Part shown: in pieces, positions 18,949 through 29,736 of the stretch | Position numbering within the stretch: the first letter of the stretch is position 1 | How the letters are laid out: each line of letters starts with the position of its first letter | Source: Oscillospiraceae bacterium | GTDB taxonomy: Bacteria; Bacillota; Clostridia; Oscillospirales; CAG-272 | Direction: 5' to 3' | DNA: 64,000 bases | NCBI GenBank assembly: GCA_015064355.1 | Contig: SVSJ01000006.1 | Coordinates: 19,873-83,872 of the forward strand | Position numbers and translations under genes: made by a program | Notes under the pieces: model-generated | What the model saw: the letters and a program-made list of their open reading frames with translations, nothing else | What the model was told of the DNA's origin: nothing | Database searches by the model: none

Positions 18949-20205
18949 ATGACTACAATAGATATGCTGAAAGCTGCAAAGCGAGCGGCTCCTTCCCTTT
19001 CCCGCGCAAGCAGCGAAACAAAAAACAAGGCTCTCCTCTCAATGGCGGACGCCCTTATAGAAAGTACTGACAAGATCCTTCTTGCCAATGAGATCGACGT
19101 TAAGAATGCGGAGGGAAAGATCTCTCCTGTAATGATAGACCGTCTCCGTCTGACGGAGGAACGGATCGAGGGTATGGCACAAGGTATACGCGACGTTGCC
19201 GCACTTCCCGATCCCGTTGGGCTAAAGCTTAGCGAGACCATTCGTCCAAATGGACTTAAGATCACAAAGGTTTCCGTGCCCCTTGGCGTTATTGCAATAA
19301 TTTACGAAAGCCGTCCAAACGTTACATCTGACGCGGCGGCGCTGTGCATTAAGAGCGGTAACGCTTGTGTGCTTCGCGGAGGCAAAGAGGCCTTCAATTC
19401 CGCGAGTGCTGTTGCTGATGCGCTGAAGATCGGTCTCCGCAAGGCCGGTCTGTCGGAGGATCTTTTGTTCCTGGTACAGGACACTACTCGTCAAAGCGCG
19501 ACGGAGCTTATGACTGCTGTTGGGCTTGTTGATGCCTTGATCCCCCGTGGCGGTGCAGGTCTCATTCGTGCTTGTATCGAGAACGCAAAGGTTCCTTGCA
19601 TACAGACAGGAACTGGCATTTGCCATGTTTACGTTGACAAGGATGCGGATATCGGCATGGCTCTTAATATTATCGAAAACGCTAAAACCAGCCGTCCGTC
19701 TGTTTGTAATGCTGCCGAATGCTGTATTGTTCACAGGGATATTGCCAGTGAATTTCTCCCGAAGATGCGGGAGAGACTGGTTGGGGATCGCGAAAAGTCT
19801 GGCAAAACTCCCGTCGAGCTGCGTCTTGACGAATCTTCTGCAAAGATCATCGACGGAACTCTGGCAGGCGATGCAGATTTCGACACAGAATTCCTCGACT
19901 ATATTCTCGCAGTAAAAATCGTTGACAGCGTCGAGGAGGCTGCAGAGCATATCACCGCGCACTCTACCACCCACAGCGAGGCGATTGTCACAAACAATGA
20001 CGATACAGCTGCTTATTTCGTTTCTGCAGTTGATAGCTCGTCGGTTTACGTTAATGCTTCCACCCGCTTTACCGACGGCGGAGAATTCGGTCTCGGATGT
20101 GAAATGGGCATTTCCACGCAAAAGCTACACGCAAGAGGTCCTATGGGACTTTCCGAGCTTACTTCTTATAAATACGTGATCTACGGTAACGGTCAGACAC
20201 GCTGA
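18949..20205 (+). CDS. proA: Gamma-glutamyl phosphate reductase
   Basis: ATG at 18949 with upstream GAGG; 'PLGVIAIIYESRPNVTSDAAALCIKSGNACVLRGGKEA'. Confidence 0.96.
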   Translation: MTTIDMLKAAKRAAPSLSRASSETKNKALLSMADALIESTDKILLANEIDVKNAEGKISPVMIDRLRLTEERIEGMAQGIRDVAALPDPVGLKLSETIRPNGLKITKVSVPLGVIAIIYESRPNVTSDAAALCIKSGNACVLRGGKEAFNSASAVADALKIGLRKAGLSEDLLFLVQDTTRQSATELMTAVGLVDALIPRGGAGLIRACIENAKVPCIQTGTGICHVYVDKDADIGMALNIIENAKTSRPSVCNAAECCIVHRDIASEFLPKMRERLVGDREKSGKTPVELRLDESSAKIIDGTLAGDADFDTEFLDYILAVKIVDSVEEAAEHITAHSTTHSEAIVTNNDDTAAYFVSAVDSSSVYVNASTRFTDGGEFGLGCEMGISTQKLHARGPMGLSELTSYKYVIYGNGQTR

Positions 20206-20216
20206 CGGAGGATATT

Positions 20217-21020
20217 ATGAGAAAAATCAAAATCGGATTTATCGGTTGCGGAAATATGGGCGGTGCTATTGCCTCCAGAGTTGCTCAGTATGAGGACGCC
20301 ATCGTTTTCGTCAGCGATTATTCTGTAGAAAAAGCAGAAAAATTCGCCTCTGAAATCGGTGCTGCGACTTCAGACAATTTTGAAATTGCAAAAAAGTGTG
20401 ATTATATCTTTCTTGCAGTAAAGCCGCAGGTAATGGCAGGAGTATTGACTGAAATAAAAGAAACTCTTGCCTCACGCAAGGACAGATTCGTCCTTGTTAG
20501 CATGGCGGCAGGCATTACTATCGAGAAAATCAAGTCTCTCTGCGGCGACTTCTCTGTTATCCGCATTATGCCAAACACTCCCGTGGCGGTCGGCTGCGGT
20601 ATGATCGTTTATGCCACATCCGCTGACGTGAGCAAAGAAGAAACGGAGAATTTCGCAGCATTTATGAAGGACTGCGGCAGGCTTGATCCCATTGACGAAG
20701 GAAAGATCGACGCGGCAACTGCAATTCACGGTTGCGGTCCTGCATTCGTATATATGTTCGCAAACGCAATGGCCGACGCTGGTGTTGCCAACGGTCTCAC
20801 AAGAGATCAGGCAATGGAATACAGCGCACAGACTCTCCTAGGTGCGGCAAAGATGATACTTGAGTCAGGCAAACACCCCATGGAGCTCAAGGACAATGTT
20901 TGCAGTCCCGGAGGCAGCACTATTGCAGGAGTTATGGCACTTGACGGTTACGCTTTCAACGCAGGTGTTGAAGCTGCTGTCAACGCCGCTTACGAGCGTA
21001 CAAAAGAACTTGGTAAATAA
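20217..21020 (+). CDS. proC: Pyrroline-5-carboxylate reductase
   Basis: 'KIGFIGCGNMGGAIASR', 'VRIMPNTP'-like, 'VCSPGGSTIAGVMALD'. Confidence 0.96.
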   Translation: MRKIKIGFIGCGNMGGAIASRVAQYEDAIVFVSDYSVEKAEKFASEIGAATSDNFEIAKKCDYIFLAVKPQVMAGVLTEIKETLASRKDRFVLVSMAAGITIEKIKSLCGDFSVIRIMPNTPVAVGCGMIVYATSADVSKEETENFAAFMKDCGRLDPIDEGKIDAATAIHGCGPAFVYMFANAMADAGVANGLTRDQAMEYSAQTLLGAAKMILESGKHPMELKDNVCSPGGSTIAGVMALDGYAFNAGVEAAVNAAYERTKELGK

Positions 21021-21035
21021 TACAAAAGTACAAAA

Positions 21036-21067
21036 ACCCCGGAGGCTCAAATTTCCGGGGCTTTTTT
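21036..21067 (+). terminator. Rho-independent terminator after proC
   Basis: accccgga...tccggggc followed by T6. Confidence 0.88.
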
Positions 21068-21142
21068 CCTTTTTGCTTGCAAAAGGTCGAATATTATGAT
21101 ATAATTTATAATAGATAGGTATTGATATGGAGATATTATACT

Positions 21143-22423
21143 ATGAGTCCTATGATATTTTCACTCCTTCTTTTTATTCTCACATATGTACTGATGCTTG
21201 CGTTCCCAAAGTATCGTCCCATCATTGCACTTACTTCTGCCGCAATCTTCATTATCAGCGGTATGATGCCACTCGGTGAAGCCCTCTCAAACATGGACAG
21301 CTGGAACGTTCTTCTTATGATCGCCGGTACTATGGGTACGGTTTCTCTGATGATAGAGTCAAAGATGCCTGCTCTGCTTGCCGACCTGCTTATTGAGCGT
21401 GTTCCTAACGTAAAGTGGGCAATCGTTACACTCTCACTCTTTGCCGGCATTGTGTCTGCGTTTATTGACAATGTTGCTACCGTTCTTATGATCGCTCCTA
21501 TCGCTCTTGAGATTGCTAAGAAGTTTAAGATAAATCCCGTTGGTATGATCATCGCGATTGCTGTATCCTCTAACCTTCAGGGCGCGGCTACTCTCGTTGG
21601 CGACACTACATCTATATTGCTGGGTCAGCAGGCAGGAATGGACTTCCTTGACTTCTTCGTATACAACGGAAATCCCGGTATCTTCTTTGCGGTTGAGCTT
21701 GGCGCGATCATTTCCGCTATCATTCTGCTCTTTATCTTCAAGAAGGAAAACGGCAAGGTTGAATCCGGTGAACGTACTGTTGTTAAGGACTACGTTCCCA
21801 CAGTCCTGATGGTTGGCACAGTTGTTCTTCTTATCGTTGCATCCATATTCCCGAACAAGCCTGCTATTACAAACGGTCTCATTTGCGTAGTTCTTATGGT
21901 TATCGGTGTGGTTTACGACTGCATCAAGAAGAAAGACTTTAAGGCATCCCTCAAAGTCCTCAAGGACATCGACTACGACACAATTCTTCTCCTCTTCGGT
22001 CTCTTTATCGTTGTCGGCGGCATCGAAAAGCAGGGTGTTGTTTCAGCTATTGCTAATCTCTTCACAAAAATTGGCGGCGGTAACCTGTTCGTTATCTACT
22101 CTATCGTAGTCTGGATGAGCGTTCTCCTGTCCGCATTTATTGATAACATACCCTACACCGCAACAATGCTCCCCGTTATGGCGGGTATTGCTCACTCAAT
22201 GGGAGTTGACCCCACGGTTCTCTACTTCGGTCTCTTGAGCGGTGCAACTCTTGGTGGTAACCTTACTCCCATCGGCGCATCTGCAAACATAACAGGCATC
22301 GGTATTCTCCGCAAGGAAGGATATGAAGTTAAAAACTCCGACTTCCTCAAGATCGGTATTCCCTTTACATTTGCCGCAATTATTCCTGCTTACATTTACA
22401 TCTGGATATTCTACGGCGTTTAA
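21143..22423 (+). CDS. SLC13/ArsB-NhaD superfamily ion permease
   Basis: ATG at 21143; polytopic; 'SAFIDNVATVLMIAPIALEIAKK' and 'SAFIDNIPYTATMLPVM' pseudo-repeat motifs. Confidence 0.85.
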   Translation: MSPMIFSLLLFILTYVLMLAFPKYRPIIALTSAAIFIISGMMPLGEALSNMDSWNVLLMIAGTMGTVSLMIESKMPALLADLLIERVPNVKWAIVTLSLFAGIVSAFIDNVATVLMIAPIALEIAKKFKINPVGMIIAIAVSSNLQGAATLVGDTTSILLGQQAGMDFLDFFVYNGNPGIFFAVELGAIISAIILLFIFKKENGKVESGERTVVKDYVPTVLMVGTVVLLIVASIFPNKPAITNGLICVVLMVIGVVYDCIKKKDFKASLKVLKDIDYDTILLLFGLFIVVGGIEKQGVVSAIANLFTKIGGGNLFVIYSIVVWMSVLLSAFIDNIPYTATMLPVMAGIAHSMGVDPTVLYFGLLSGATLGGNLTPIGASANITGIGILRKEGYEVKNSDFLKIGIPFTFAAIIPAYIYIWIFYGV

Positions 22424-22443
22424 TTCAAGAAAGGATAAACGTT

Positions 22444-23859
22444 ATGCGTAAAACAAAAATTATTTGCACAATCGGACCTGCCTGCGACACTGAAGAAACC
22501 TTAACTCAAATGTGTCTCGCAGGTATGAACGTTGCCAGACTCAACTTCTCACACGGTACTCACGAGGATCACCTTGAAAAGATCGAGCTCATAAAAAAGG
22601 TTCGCGAGAAGCTGGATCTGCCTATTGCTATTATGCTGGATACAAAAGGTCCCGAGTACAGAATCAAGACCTTCAAGGACAAAAAGATCACCCTTGCTGA
22701 CGGTGACACCTTCACATTTACAACTCAGGATATTGTCGGTGACCAGACTCGTGTTGCTGTCAACTATGATCACCTTATGCAGGATCTCAGCGTTGGTGAC
22801 ATTATCAAGGTTAACAACGGTCTTGTAATCTTTGAGGTTTGCGAGCTCACCGAGACTGATGCTATATGCAAGGTTATTTCCGGTGGGGAGCTTTCCGACA
22901 AGAAGAGCATGAGCTTCCCAAATAAGACCTTAAGCCACGCTTATCTTTCAGAACAGGACAAGGCTGACATTATCTTCGGTATCGAAAATGACGTTGATTT
23001 CATTGCGGCATCCTTCGTTTCTACCAAAGACGATGTTGAATCAATCAGATGCCTTCTCAATACAAACGGTGGCGAAAGCATTAACATCATCGCAAAGATC
23101 GAAAACCGTGCGGGTGTTAACAACATTGACGAGATCTGCCAGGTTGCAGACGGAATTATGGTTGCGAGAGGTGATCTTGGTGTTGAGATCCCTTATGTTG
23201 AGGTACCCTCTGTTCAGAAGCATCTGATCAACAAGTGCAGAATGCTTGGCAGCCGTGTAATTACCGCAACAGAAATGCTTGAATCAATGATCCACAATCC
23301 CAGACCCACACGCGCCGAGATCTCCGACGTTGCAAACGCGGTTTACGACGGTTCTTCCGCTATTATGCTCTCCGGTGAGACAGCCGCAGGTAAACACCCT
23401 GTTGATGCAGTCAAGACTATGAGCGAGATAGCAGAATATACAGAGCAGCACATTGACTACAAACGCTGGTTCACCACCACAGATTATAAGATCAAAAACA
23501 TCCTCGACGCTATCTCCCACGCAACCTGTGCTATGGCTATTGACGTTGGTGCCAAGTGCATTATTGTAAACAGCGTATCCGGTCTCACAGCGCGAATGGT
23601 TAGCCGCTTCCGCTGTCCTGCTGATATTATGGGACACACCACGAGCCTCAAGGCTTGGCGTCAGCTTAATCTTAGCTGGGGTGTTACTCCCGTACTCAGC
23701 GAAACGTATAACTCCCTTGACGTTGTGTTCTATCAGGCCACACAGAACGCGAAGAGAGTGTTTGAACTGAAAAAAGGTGACAACATCGTTATCACCGGCG
23801 GTATGATCAACGGTGATCCCGGAAACACCAACACAATCAAGGTTGAAACAATAAAATAA
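22444..23859 (+). CDS. pyk: Pyruvate kinase
   Basis: 'KTKIICTIGPACDTEETL', 'IMVARGDLGVEIPYVEVPSVQK', 'SGETAAGKHPVDAVKTM'. Confidence 0.97.
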   Translation: MRKTKIICTIGPACDTEETLTQMCLAGMNVARLNFSHGTHEDHLEKIELIKKVREKLDLPIAIMLDTKGPEYRIKTFKDKKITLADGDTFTFTTQDIVGDQTRVAVNYDHLMQDLSVGDIIKVNNGLVIFEVCELTETDAICKVISGGELSDKKSMSFPNKTLSHAYLSEQDKADIIFGIENDVDFIAASFVSTKDDVESIRCLLNTNGGESINIIAKIENRAGVNNIDEICQVADGIMVARGDLGVEIPYVEVPSVQKHLINKCRMLGSRVITATEMLESMIHNPRPTRAEISDVANAVYDGSSAIMLSGETAAGKHPVDAVKTMSEIAEYTEQHIDYKRWFTTTDYKIKNILDAISHATCAMAIDVGAKCIIVNSVSGLTARMVSRFRCPADIMGHTTSLKAWRQLNLSWGVTPVLSETYNSLDVVFYQATQNAKRVFELKKGDNIVITGGMINGDPGNTNTIKVETIK

Positions 23860-23866
23860 GCCTGCA

Positions 23867-23903
23867 AAGCCCTCCTCAATTCAGGGGATGGCTTTTCTTT
23901 TTT
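23867..23903 (+). terminator. Rho-independent terminator after pyk
   Basis: agccctcct...aggggatggct followed by a T-rich tract. Confidence 0.7.
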
Positions 23904-23973
23904 CTATTGCAATTTTCGAGAGAATATCTTATAATTAACTATATCAAATACTCCCGATTCAGGAGGTCAGATT

Positions 23974-26121
23974 ATGACAAACATACTTAACAGATTGCTT
24001 CCGAGACCTAAAAAAGTTGAAGAACGCGGCGGTTTTCTTACCCTTTCCGCAGGTGCTCGAGCTTTCACGCAAGACGAGTTTGCAGAAAAGCTTGCCGCCT
24101 ATCTTTTCAGAGGAAATTTTAGTTTCGCAGATACCATTGAGGGCACGGCATTGACCCTCAAGATCGACGAAGCTATTGAAAATACAGAAGCTTACGTAAT
24201 TGATATTGACAAGGATATCACGGTAACTGCCGGGGGAAAGAACGGCATTATGTCCGCGCTCCAGACCCTCAAGGATATTGCAGAGTTTGTGGACGACGGA
24301 ATCAAATTCCCCTGCTGTTGCATAGAGGACGCCCCCTACAAGCCATACCGCGGTGTGCATCTCTATCTGCCGCCCGTGTATATGATGGACGAGTTCCTCG
24401 TTCTGCTTGATACTCTGGCTTCACTAAAATATAACAAGATCATTCTTGAGATCGGCGGTTGTGTTCAGCTTGACCGTCATCCCGAGATCAATCTGGCTTG
24501 GCTGAAGTTCTGTCACGAAGCTCACACTTATCCTACAGGCCCCCAGGGGATTCAGGGATCAGAGGCTTACTGGAAGGATTCCACCCACGTTGAGATCAGC
24601 GGCGGCGGTCTTATCTCAAAGGCTGACCTGCGCCGTATTGTTGACCACTGCAAGCTCCTTGGCATTGAGCTGATACCCGAACTTCAGTCTTTGAGCCACG
24701 CTTATTATCTCACCCTGGCTCATCCCGAAATCGCAGAGCGTCCACACGAGAGATGGCCAGATCACTACTGCCCTTCCTGCGACGAGAGCTACGAGCTTTA
24801 TTTCGACGTTGCTGACGAGCTTCTTGAGGTGATCAAGCCCACTATGGTACACATCGGCCACGACGAGGTTCGCGTACTTGGCGAGTGCCCCCGTTGCCGT
24901 GAAAAGAGCGGCCATGAGCTTCTGGCGGGAGACCTTAACAGAATTTACAACTTCTATAACGCCCGCGGTATCAAGATTATGATGTGGGGCGAGATGGTTC
25001 AGAACTTCACATCCTGGAAAGGTATGCCCACAGGTGGCGTTGAGCACAATCACGTTGACAAGTATGGCAGAATCTATCACCTGCCTCCCACACACGAGTC
25101 TGCGTATATGATCCCCAAGGATATTCTGATGCTTGACTGGTACTACTCCATGGCTGACGGCACGGAATGTGAGTTTAACGAAAAGGGATTCACCGAAATG
25201 TACGGCAACTTCCGTGGCTCCCAGATCGCAAACTGGGACAAGAGATCACGTTGCCCCAACGTAATGGGTGCTGAGGTTTCCACTTGGTGTATCCCAAGTG
25301 AATATGAGATCGGGTTCAACGGCTGGTTCTACGAGCTTGCCTTCTCCGCTATGGTACTGTGGCACGACGATTTCTGTGACGCAAAGAGGGGAGAATACAG
25401 CCGCACCGCTGAAGAATACATGCCTGTAATTATGGAAAAGATCAGCGGAGCACGCGCATTTGACGGTACTCTCGATTCCCTTGCAGAGCTGACTGTAAAC
25501 AATGGTGAGGCAAAAGATATTACATATCGCTACGGCACTATTGGCGAGGACGTGGCTGCTGCTGTTGCAAAGGGTGGGCTCACACCTCTCAAGGAGGGTG
25601 AAAAGCTCCAGCTCAACGGAGAAGCCAAGAAGATCGTATTCTTCCACGCGACTACAGGTCAGCCCAAGGACAGACTCACGACATGGGCGTTTATGGACAA
25701 GAGACCCCGCATTCCCGCAAGGTACGTTGTGGATTACGAGGACGGAATGTGCAAGACTGTTATGGTTGAGTTTGGCGCGGCAGGTCACTACGGAATCGCT
25801 GTGGGAGACATGAACTCAACCGACGCATATGTTCGCCCAGACGCCCACGGAAATATGCTTAACGACATTGACGATGCAAACGTGGTTGACGAAGAAAAGG
25901 CGACCCTATCCCCCATGTACGCACCTGTCGACAACTGGAGAGGGGCAGAAATATACTCCTGCAGATTCGCGGAATTTGACACACCCGACGGCATCCGCAC
26001 AGTCTACTCCTGTGAGTGGGAAAACCCCTATCCCGGCCACAAGATCACCGGTGTAAGATTCGTGAACGAACCGTTCTCCCATCTGGAAGCCCAGCTCTAC
26101 GCAGTAGCCCTGGCTAAGTGA
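23974..26121 (+). CDS. Beta-N-acetylhexosaminidase (GH20), no evident signal peptide
   Basis: 'YRGVHLYLPP', 'IELIPELQSLSHAYYL', 'MVHIGHDEVRVLGECPRC'. Confidence 0.85.
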   Translation: MTNILNRLLPRPKKVEERGGFLTLSAGARAFTQDEFAEKLAAYLFRGNFSFADTIEGTALTLKIDEAIENTEAYVIDIDKDITVTAGGKNGIMSALQTLKDIAEFVDDGIKFPCCCIEDAPYKPYRGVHLYLPPVYMMDEFLVLLDTLASLKYNKIILEIGGCVQLDRHPEINLAWLKFCHEAHTYPTGPQGIQGSEAYWKDSTHVEISGGGLISKADLRRIVDHCKLLGIELIPELQSLSHAYYLTLAHPEIAERPHERWPDHYCPSCDESYELYFDVADELLEVIKPTMVHIGHDEVRVLGECPRCREKSGHELLAGDLNRIYNFYNARGIKIMMWGEMVQNFTSWKGMPTGGVEHNHVDKYGRIYHLPPTHESAYMIPKDILMLDWYYSMADGTECEFNEKGFTEMYGNFRGSQIANWDKRSRCPNVMGAEVSTWCIPSEYEIGFNGWFYELAFSAMVLWHDDFCDAKRGEYSRTAEEYMPVIMEKISGARAFDGTLDSLAELTVNNGEAKDITYRYGTIGEDVAAAVAKGGLTPLKEGEKLQLNGEAKKIVFFHATTGQPKDRLTTWAFMDKRPRIPARYVVDYEDGMCKTVMVEFGAAGHYGIAVGDMNSTDAYVRPDAHGNMLNDIDDANVVDEEKATLSPMYAPVDNWRGAEIYSCRFAEFDTPDGIRTVYSCEWENPYPGHKITGVRFVNEPFSHLEAQLYAVALAK

Positions 26122-26132
26122 GGAGGTTCTTC

Positions 26133-26891
26133 TTGAACAAGAAAATAAAGTTATTGCTTATAGTTCTTGGTATACTAATAATTGGAGTTATTTCTGCAGT
26201 TGCACTGTATCATATGGTGTGGAACGGTGTGATACTTCTCAATAACCCCTCAAAAAGAAAATATCCTGTTCGTGGTGTGGATGTTTCCCATTATCAGGGT
26301 GATATTAACTGGGATGTCCTTTCAGGAGAAGATATAGATTTCGCATTTATTAAAGCAACTGAAGGAAGTTCATTTGTTGATGACCGATTTGCTTATAATT
26401 TTGGCAAAGCGCAGAAGTGCAGCATAGCTGTGGGAGCTTATCACTTCTTCAGTTTCAGCAGTCCCGGTGCAACACAAGCGGAAAACTTCATTAGCACAGT
26501 GTCTCCCTTTGACGGTATGCTTCCTCCGGTAATTGATCTTGAATTCTACGGTGATTTTGCCGTAAATCCGCTGTCAAAGGAAGAGGTTGACAAGGAACTT
26601 GGTTCAATGATCTCGGCCATTGAGGAATACTACGGGTTAAAGCCAATAATCTATGCCACGGAAGACAGCTACGAGCTTTATCTCGCAAATGATTACGAGG
26701 AATACGATATCTGGATCAGAAATGTCAAAACTAAAGCAAAAATGTCAGACGGTCGGCAGTGGACTTTATGGCAGTACACCAACCGAGAACAGCTCAACGG
26801 ATACAGCGGTGAAGAAAAATTCATTGATATGAACGTTTTTTTCGGAAGTGAAGAAGAATTTGCGGCGTATCCGCGGTACACCTTAAAATAA
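26133..26891 (+). CDS. GH25 family lysozyme (muramidase), membrane-anchored
   Basis: N-terminal TM; 'RGVDVSHYQGDINWDVL', 'DFAFIKATEGSSFVDDRF', 'DLEFYGDF', 'IYATEDSYELYL'. TTG at 26133 follows AGGAGG; GTG at 26118 is the alternative. Confidence 0.9.
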   Translation: MNKKIKLLLIVLGILIIGVISAVALYHMVWNGVILLNNPSKRKYPVRGVDVSHYQGDINWDVLSGEDIDFAFIKATEGSSFVDDRFAYNFGKAQKCSIAVGAYHFFSFSSPGATQAENFISTVSPFDGMLPPVIDLEFYGDFAVNPLSKEEVDKELGSMISAIEEYYGLKPIIYATEDSYELYLANDYEEYDIWIRNVKTKAKMSDGRQWTLWQYTNREQLNGYSGEEKFIDMNVFFGSEEEFAAYPRYTLK

Positions 26892-26899
26892 AAACAGAA

Positions 26900-26930
26900 A
26901 TGAGCAGTTTTTTAGGCTGCTCATTTTTTA
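26900..26930 (+). terminator. Terminator between converging GH25 and rqcH genes
   Basis: tgagcag...ctgctca hairpin with T-rich tail. Confidence 0.8.
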
Positions 26931-28691
26931 TTTTTGTTTCATTTTTGTGATCCGATCTTCGTCGGGGGTGACGTAAGCGGTCCAGTTGGTTGAGTATGTT
27001 ACAAATCCGGGCTTTGAGCCTGCGGGCTTTTTCACCTTGGCTACCTTGGTGTAGTCGACTGGGATCATAACACCGCCGCGAGCCTTTGAGTTGTACGCCG
27101 CTATTTCTGCCGCTTCGGTGAAAGCTTCACCTGAGGGATCGTCCTCGCCCTCCTTATTCACAAGCACAACGTGAGAGCCGGGCTGGTTCTTAACGTGGAA
27201 CCACCAATCTCCCCGGTCAGCAAGCTTTGTTGTAAGATAATCGTTGGCAATATTGTTTCTGCCGCAGAGGACTGTGTGACCGTCGGTTGTAAGGTATTTC
27301 GCGATACTGGGGGCTGATTGCTTTTTCTCCGTGTAATTCTTCATTTTGGAGGCATATCCGCTGTGGTAAAGCTCTGCACGGATCTCCGAAAGCTCCTTTT
27401 CGCCGTCTGCACGGGAGAGGGAGTCAAGAACAGAGTAAACATATTCAAGCTCCGCCTGTGCACCTTCAAGCTGTTCTGTGAGATGCACACGCGCCGCTTT
27501 GGATTTGTTATACTTTTTATAATACCGCTGGGCGTTGGCGGATGGGGTGAGCCGTTTGTCGAGTGGGATCGTTATATCCTCGTAATCCTCGCTCATATAA
27601 TTCTGGACGGTGCATTCCTCCATACCGCGATTCAGTCGGTAGATATTTGCGGTGATAAGGTCTCCCCAAAGCTTGTATTTTTCGCCCTCATCGCAAGCTG
27701 CAAGTTCATCCCGCTGGAGGTTCATCTTCTTGATGATTCTGGTTTCTGCGTTTGAGAGAAGCTTGAAAATGTCGGACATTTTCCTATGCACTCTCTCGTC
27801 ACGGCTTCGCTCACCGAAGTACACATCAATAAGCTGGCCAAAGGATTCACATTCTTCAACCTGTGCATCTCTGCCGTACTGGCGAATGTCAGTAAACGCG
27901 TACTCGATAGGTATTCCTTCGTGGTTCTTTATTACTACGGGCTTACCGCGGAGATCCTTGATCGAGTCGATCGTGGAGAAGAATTTTTCAGTAAGCTCGC
28001 GGGATGCCTCACCAAGGGTTGCGTCACACTTCCCTGCGGCTCTGTAAACTATCTCACGGGCGATGAGAGGAGAGATACCGGAGAAATTGGAGATAATAAA
28101 CTTCTCGGCAGACTTGTTCATATCCGCTTCCGACGCAAGCTTATTGAAGAATCGCAAGTCAACCGCATCGGACATAGGATCGTGCTTGTCCTGCTTGGGC
28201 GGCAGCTCGTACTTCATTCCCGACAGCACCTGCCTTTTTTCACTGGTGGTAAAGTCGATGGACTTCAGCACGCCGATGATCTTGTCTTGCTCGTCGGTTA
28301 TGATTATGTTTGAAAACCTGCCCATAAGCTCACAAATGATATGCTTCTTTGAGGCAAATCCCAAGTCATCGTGGGTGTCAAAGGTGAGTCTCGCCGCTCT
28401 TTCAAAGCCAAGCTGCTCTGCCCCCGCAAATCTCGCGCCCTGAAAATGCTTGCGAAGCATCATACAGAACATAGGCGGAGTGGCGGGGTTTTCGGTTTTT
28501 AGTTTTGTCAGATTCATTCGCGCACCGTTGCCACCTGCGGATATTGCAAGTCGATGTTCTTCACCGGCGCATCTTATCTGAAACACAGCCTCATCTCGTG
28601 AGGGCTGATATATTTTGTCTACTTTTCCGTTCGTAAGCTTTGCGTTCAGCTCTGCTATAACGAATCGGAGCATACCGGCATCGTAAGCCAT
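26928..28691 (-). CDS. rqcH: NFACT family ribosome-quality-control protein (RqcH/FbpA-like)
   Basis: 'MAYDAGMLRFVIAELNAKLTNGKVDKIYQPSRDEAVFQIR', 'DWWFHVKNQPGSHVVL' NFACT motifs. Confidence 0.92.
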   Translation of the reverse strand: MAYDAGMLRFVIAELNAKLTNGKVDKIYQPSRDEAVFQIRCAGEEHRLAISAGGNGARMNLTKLKTENPATPPMFCMMLRKHFQGARFAGAEQLGFERAARLTFDTHDDLGFASKKHIICELMGRFSNIIITDEQDKIIGVLKSIDFTTSEKRQVLSGMKYELPPKQDKHDPMSDAVDLRFFNKLASEADMNKSAEKFIISNFSGISPLIAREIVYRAAGKCDATLGEASRELTEKFFSTIDSIKDLRGKPVVIKNHEGIPIEYAFTDIRQYGRDAQVEECESFGQLIDVYFGERSRDERVHRKMSDIFKLLSNAETRIIKKMNLQRDELAACDEGEKYKLWGDLITANIYRLNRGMEECTVQNYMSEDYEDITIPLDKRLTPSANAQRYYKKYNKSKAARVHLTEQLEGAQAELEYVYSVLDSLSRADGEKELSEIRAELYHSGYASKMKNYTEKKQSAPSIAKYLTTDGHTVLCGRNNIANDYLTTKLADRGDWWFHVKNQPGSHVVLVNKEGEDDPSGEAFTEAAEIAAYNSKARGGVMIPVDYTKVAKVKKPAGSKPGFVTYSTNWTAYVTPDEDRITKMKQK

Positions 28692-28709
28692 TTATGTCAT
28701 CCTCTCAAA

Positions 28710-29417
28710 TCAGTTTTCGTCGTCAAATTCCTTCCTGTAGCATACGAAAGGAAGTACAGTTTTATATAGCTCAAAGCCTGCAGAAACAGCGGTTTTCTTT
28801 GAAGCCTCGTTCTCGTCAGAGCAGATATACTCAACCTGCTCGCCTATGGAAATAAGATATTCCGTCAGCTTTGCAACGCAGGAGGCACCGTAGCCGCGTT
28901 TTCTGTAATCGGGAGCGCACTCTACGGTGATCTCGGCAAATCCGTCATCTGCTGATATATCATTAAGTCCCGCGAAGGAAACGATCCTGTCGCCGTCCTT
29001 GATTACAGCCATTCGATCCATTGGGTCTTCAGGGTCAAGGGCAAACTCGTCAAGAGGGAGGGATTCGTCATAGTCCGCACCGTCAAGGGTGTCGATGATC
29101 TCGCACTCCGGTAGTATCTTTGAGGTATCCGGTATATTGCAACGGTATTCCAGATGCACCCGGCAAGCGTCACCGTCTGATTCGTAATCAAGCTCGTCCA
29201 TTATAGGAATAAGCTTTGCGTAAAGGAACGCCTTTGCCTCGGGCGAGGTTGGGTCAGAAGAAAACTTTTTATCAAACTCCTCTGCTATATCTATGCAAAA
29301 AGAATAAGCAAGGATCTCCATTCCATCGTCTGTAATTGACAGCTCAAATGGCACCGCTATATGGTGGCGAGTGCTGATTATCTCATCTTCAAACTGCTTG
29401 TCTTCCGCTCTTACCAT
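28710..29417 (-). CDS. GNAT family N-acetyltransferase
   Basis: C-terminal 'ITVECAPDYRKRGYGASCVAKLTEYLISIGEQVEYICSDENEASKKTAVSAGFELY'. Confidence 0.85.
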   Translation of the reverse strand: MVRAEDKQFEDEIISTRHHIAVPFELSITDDGMEILAYSFCIDIAEEFDKKFSSDPTSPEAKAFLYAKLIPIMDELDYESDGDACRVHLEYRCNIPDTSKILPECEIIDTLDGADYDESLPLDEFALDPEDPMDRMAVIKDGDRIVSFAGLNDISADDGFAEITVECAPDYRKRGYGASCVAKLTEYLISIGEQVEYICSDENEASKKTAVSAGFELYKTVLPFVCYRKEFDDEN

Positions 29418-29736
29418 TTCTTCCTCCTATAGATTCCCTGTTATGGAATATATTGTAACTTATGAGGCTCCCGAAAGTCAACCGTATTTTTATGAACAAA
29501 AGTGTCTTTCGGTAATTATAAGGTGAAATATTAGCAAATAATTCCTTGTGTGGCTTAAAAATCCCGTAAACTAAACAATAATTGATGATAATCAGGAGAA
29601 AAAGTTACAAATAATCAAAAACAGGTATGGAAATTTCCCCGGAGATATGTTATAATGTAGGATAAGTATGTTATCATGCGATAAGTATTAGATAAATAGT
29701 TATACCCTATACCCGGCACAGGAAAGGAAATTTATT

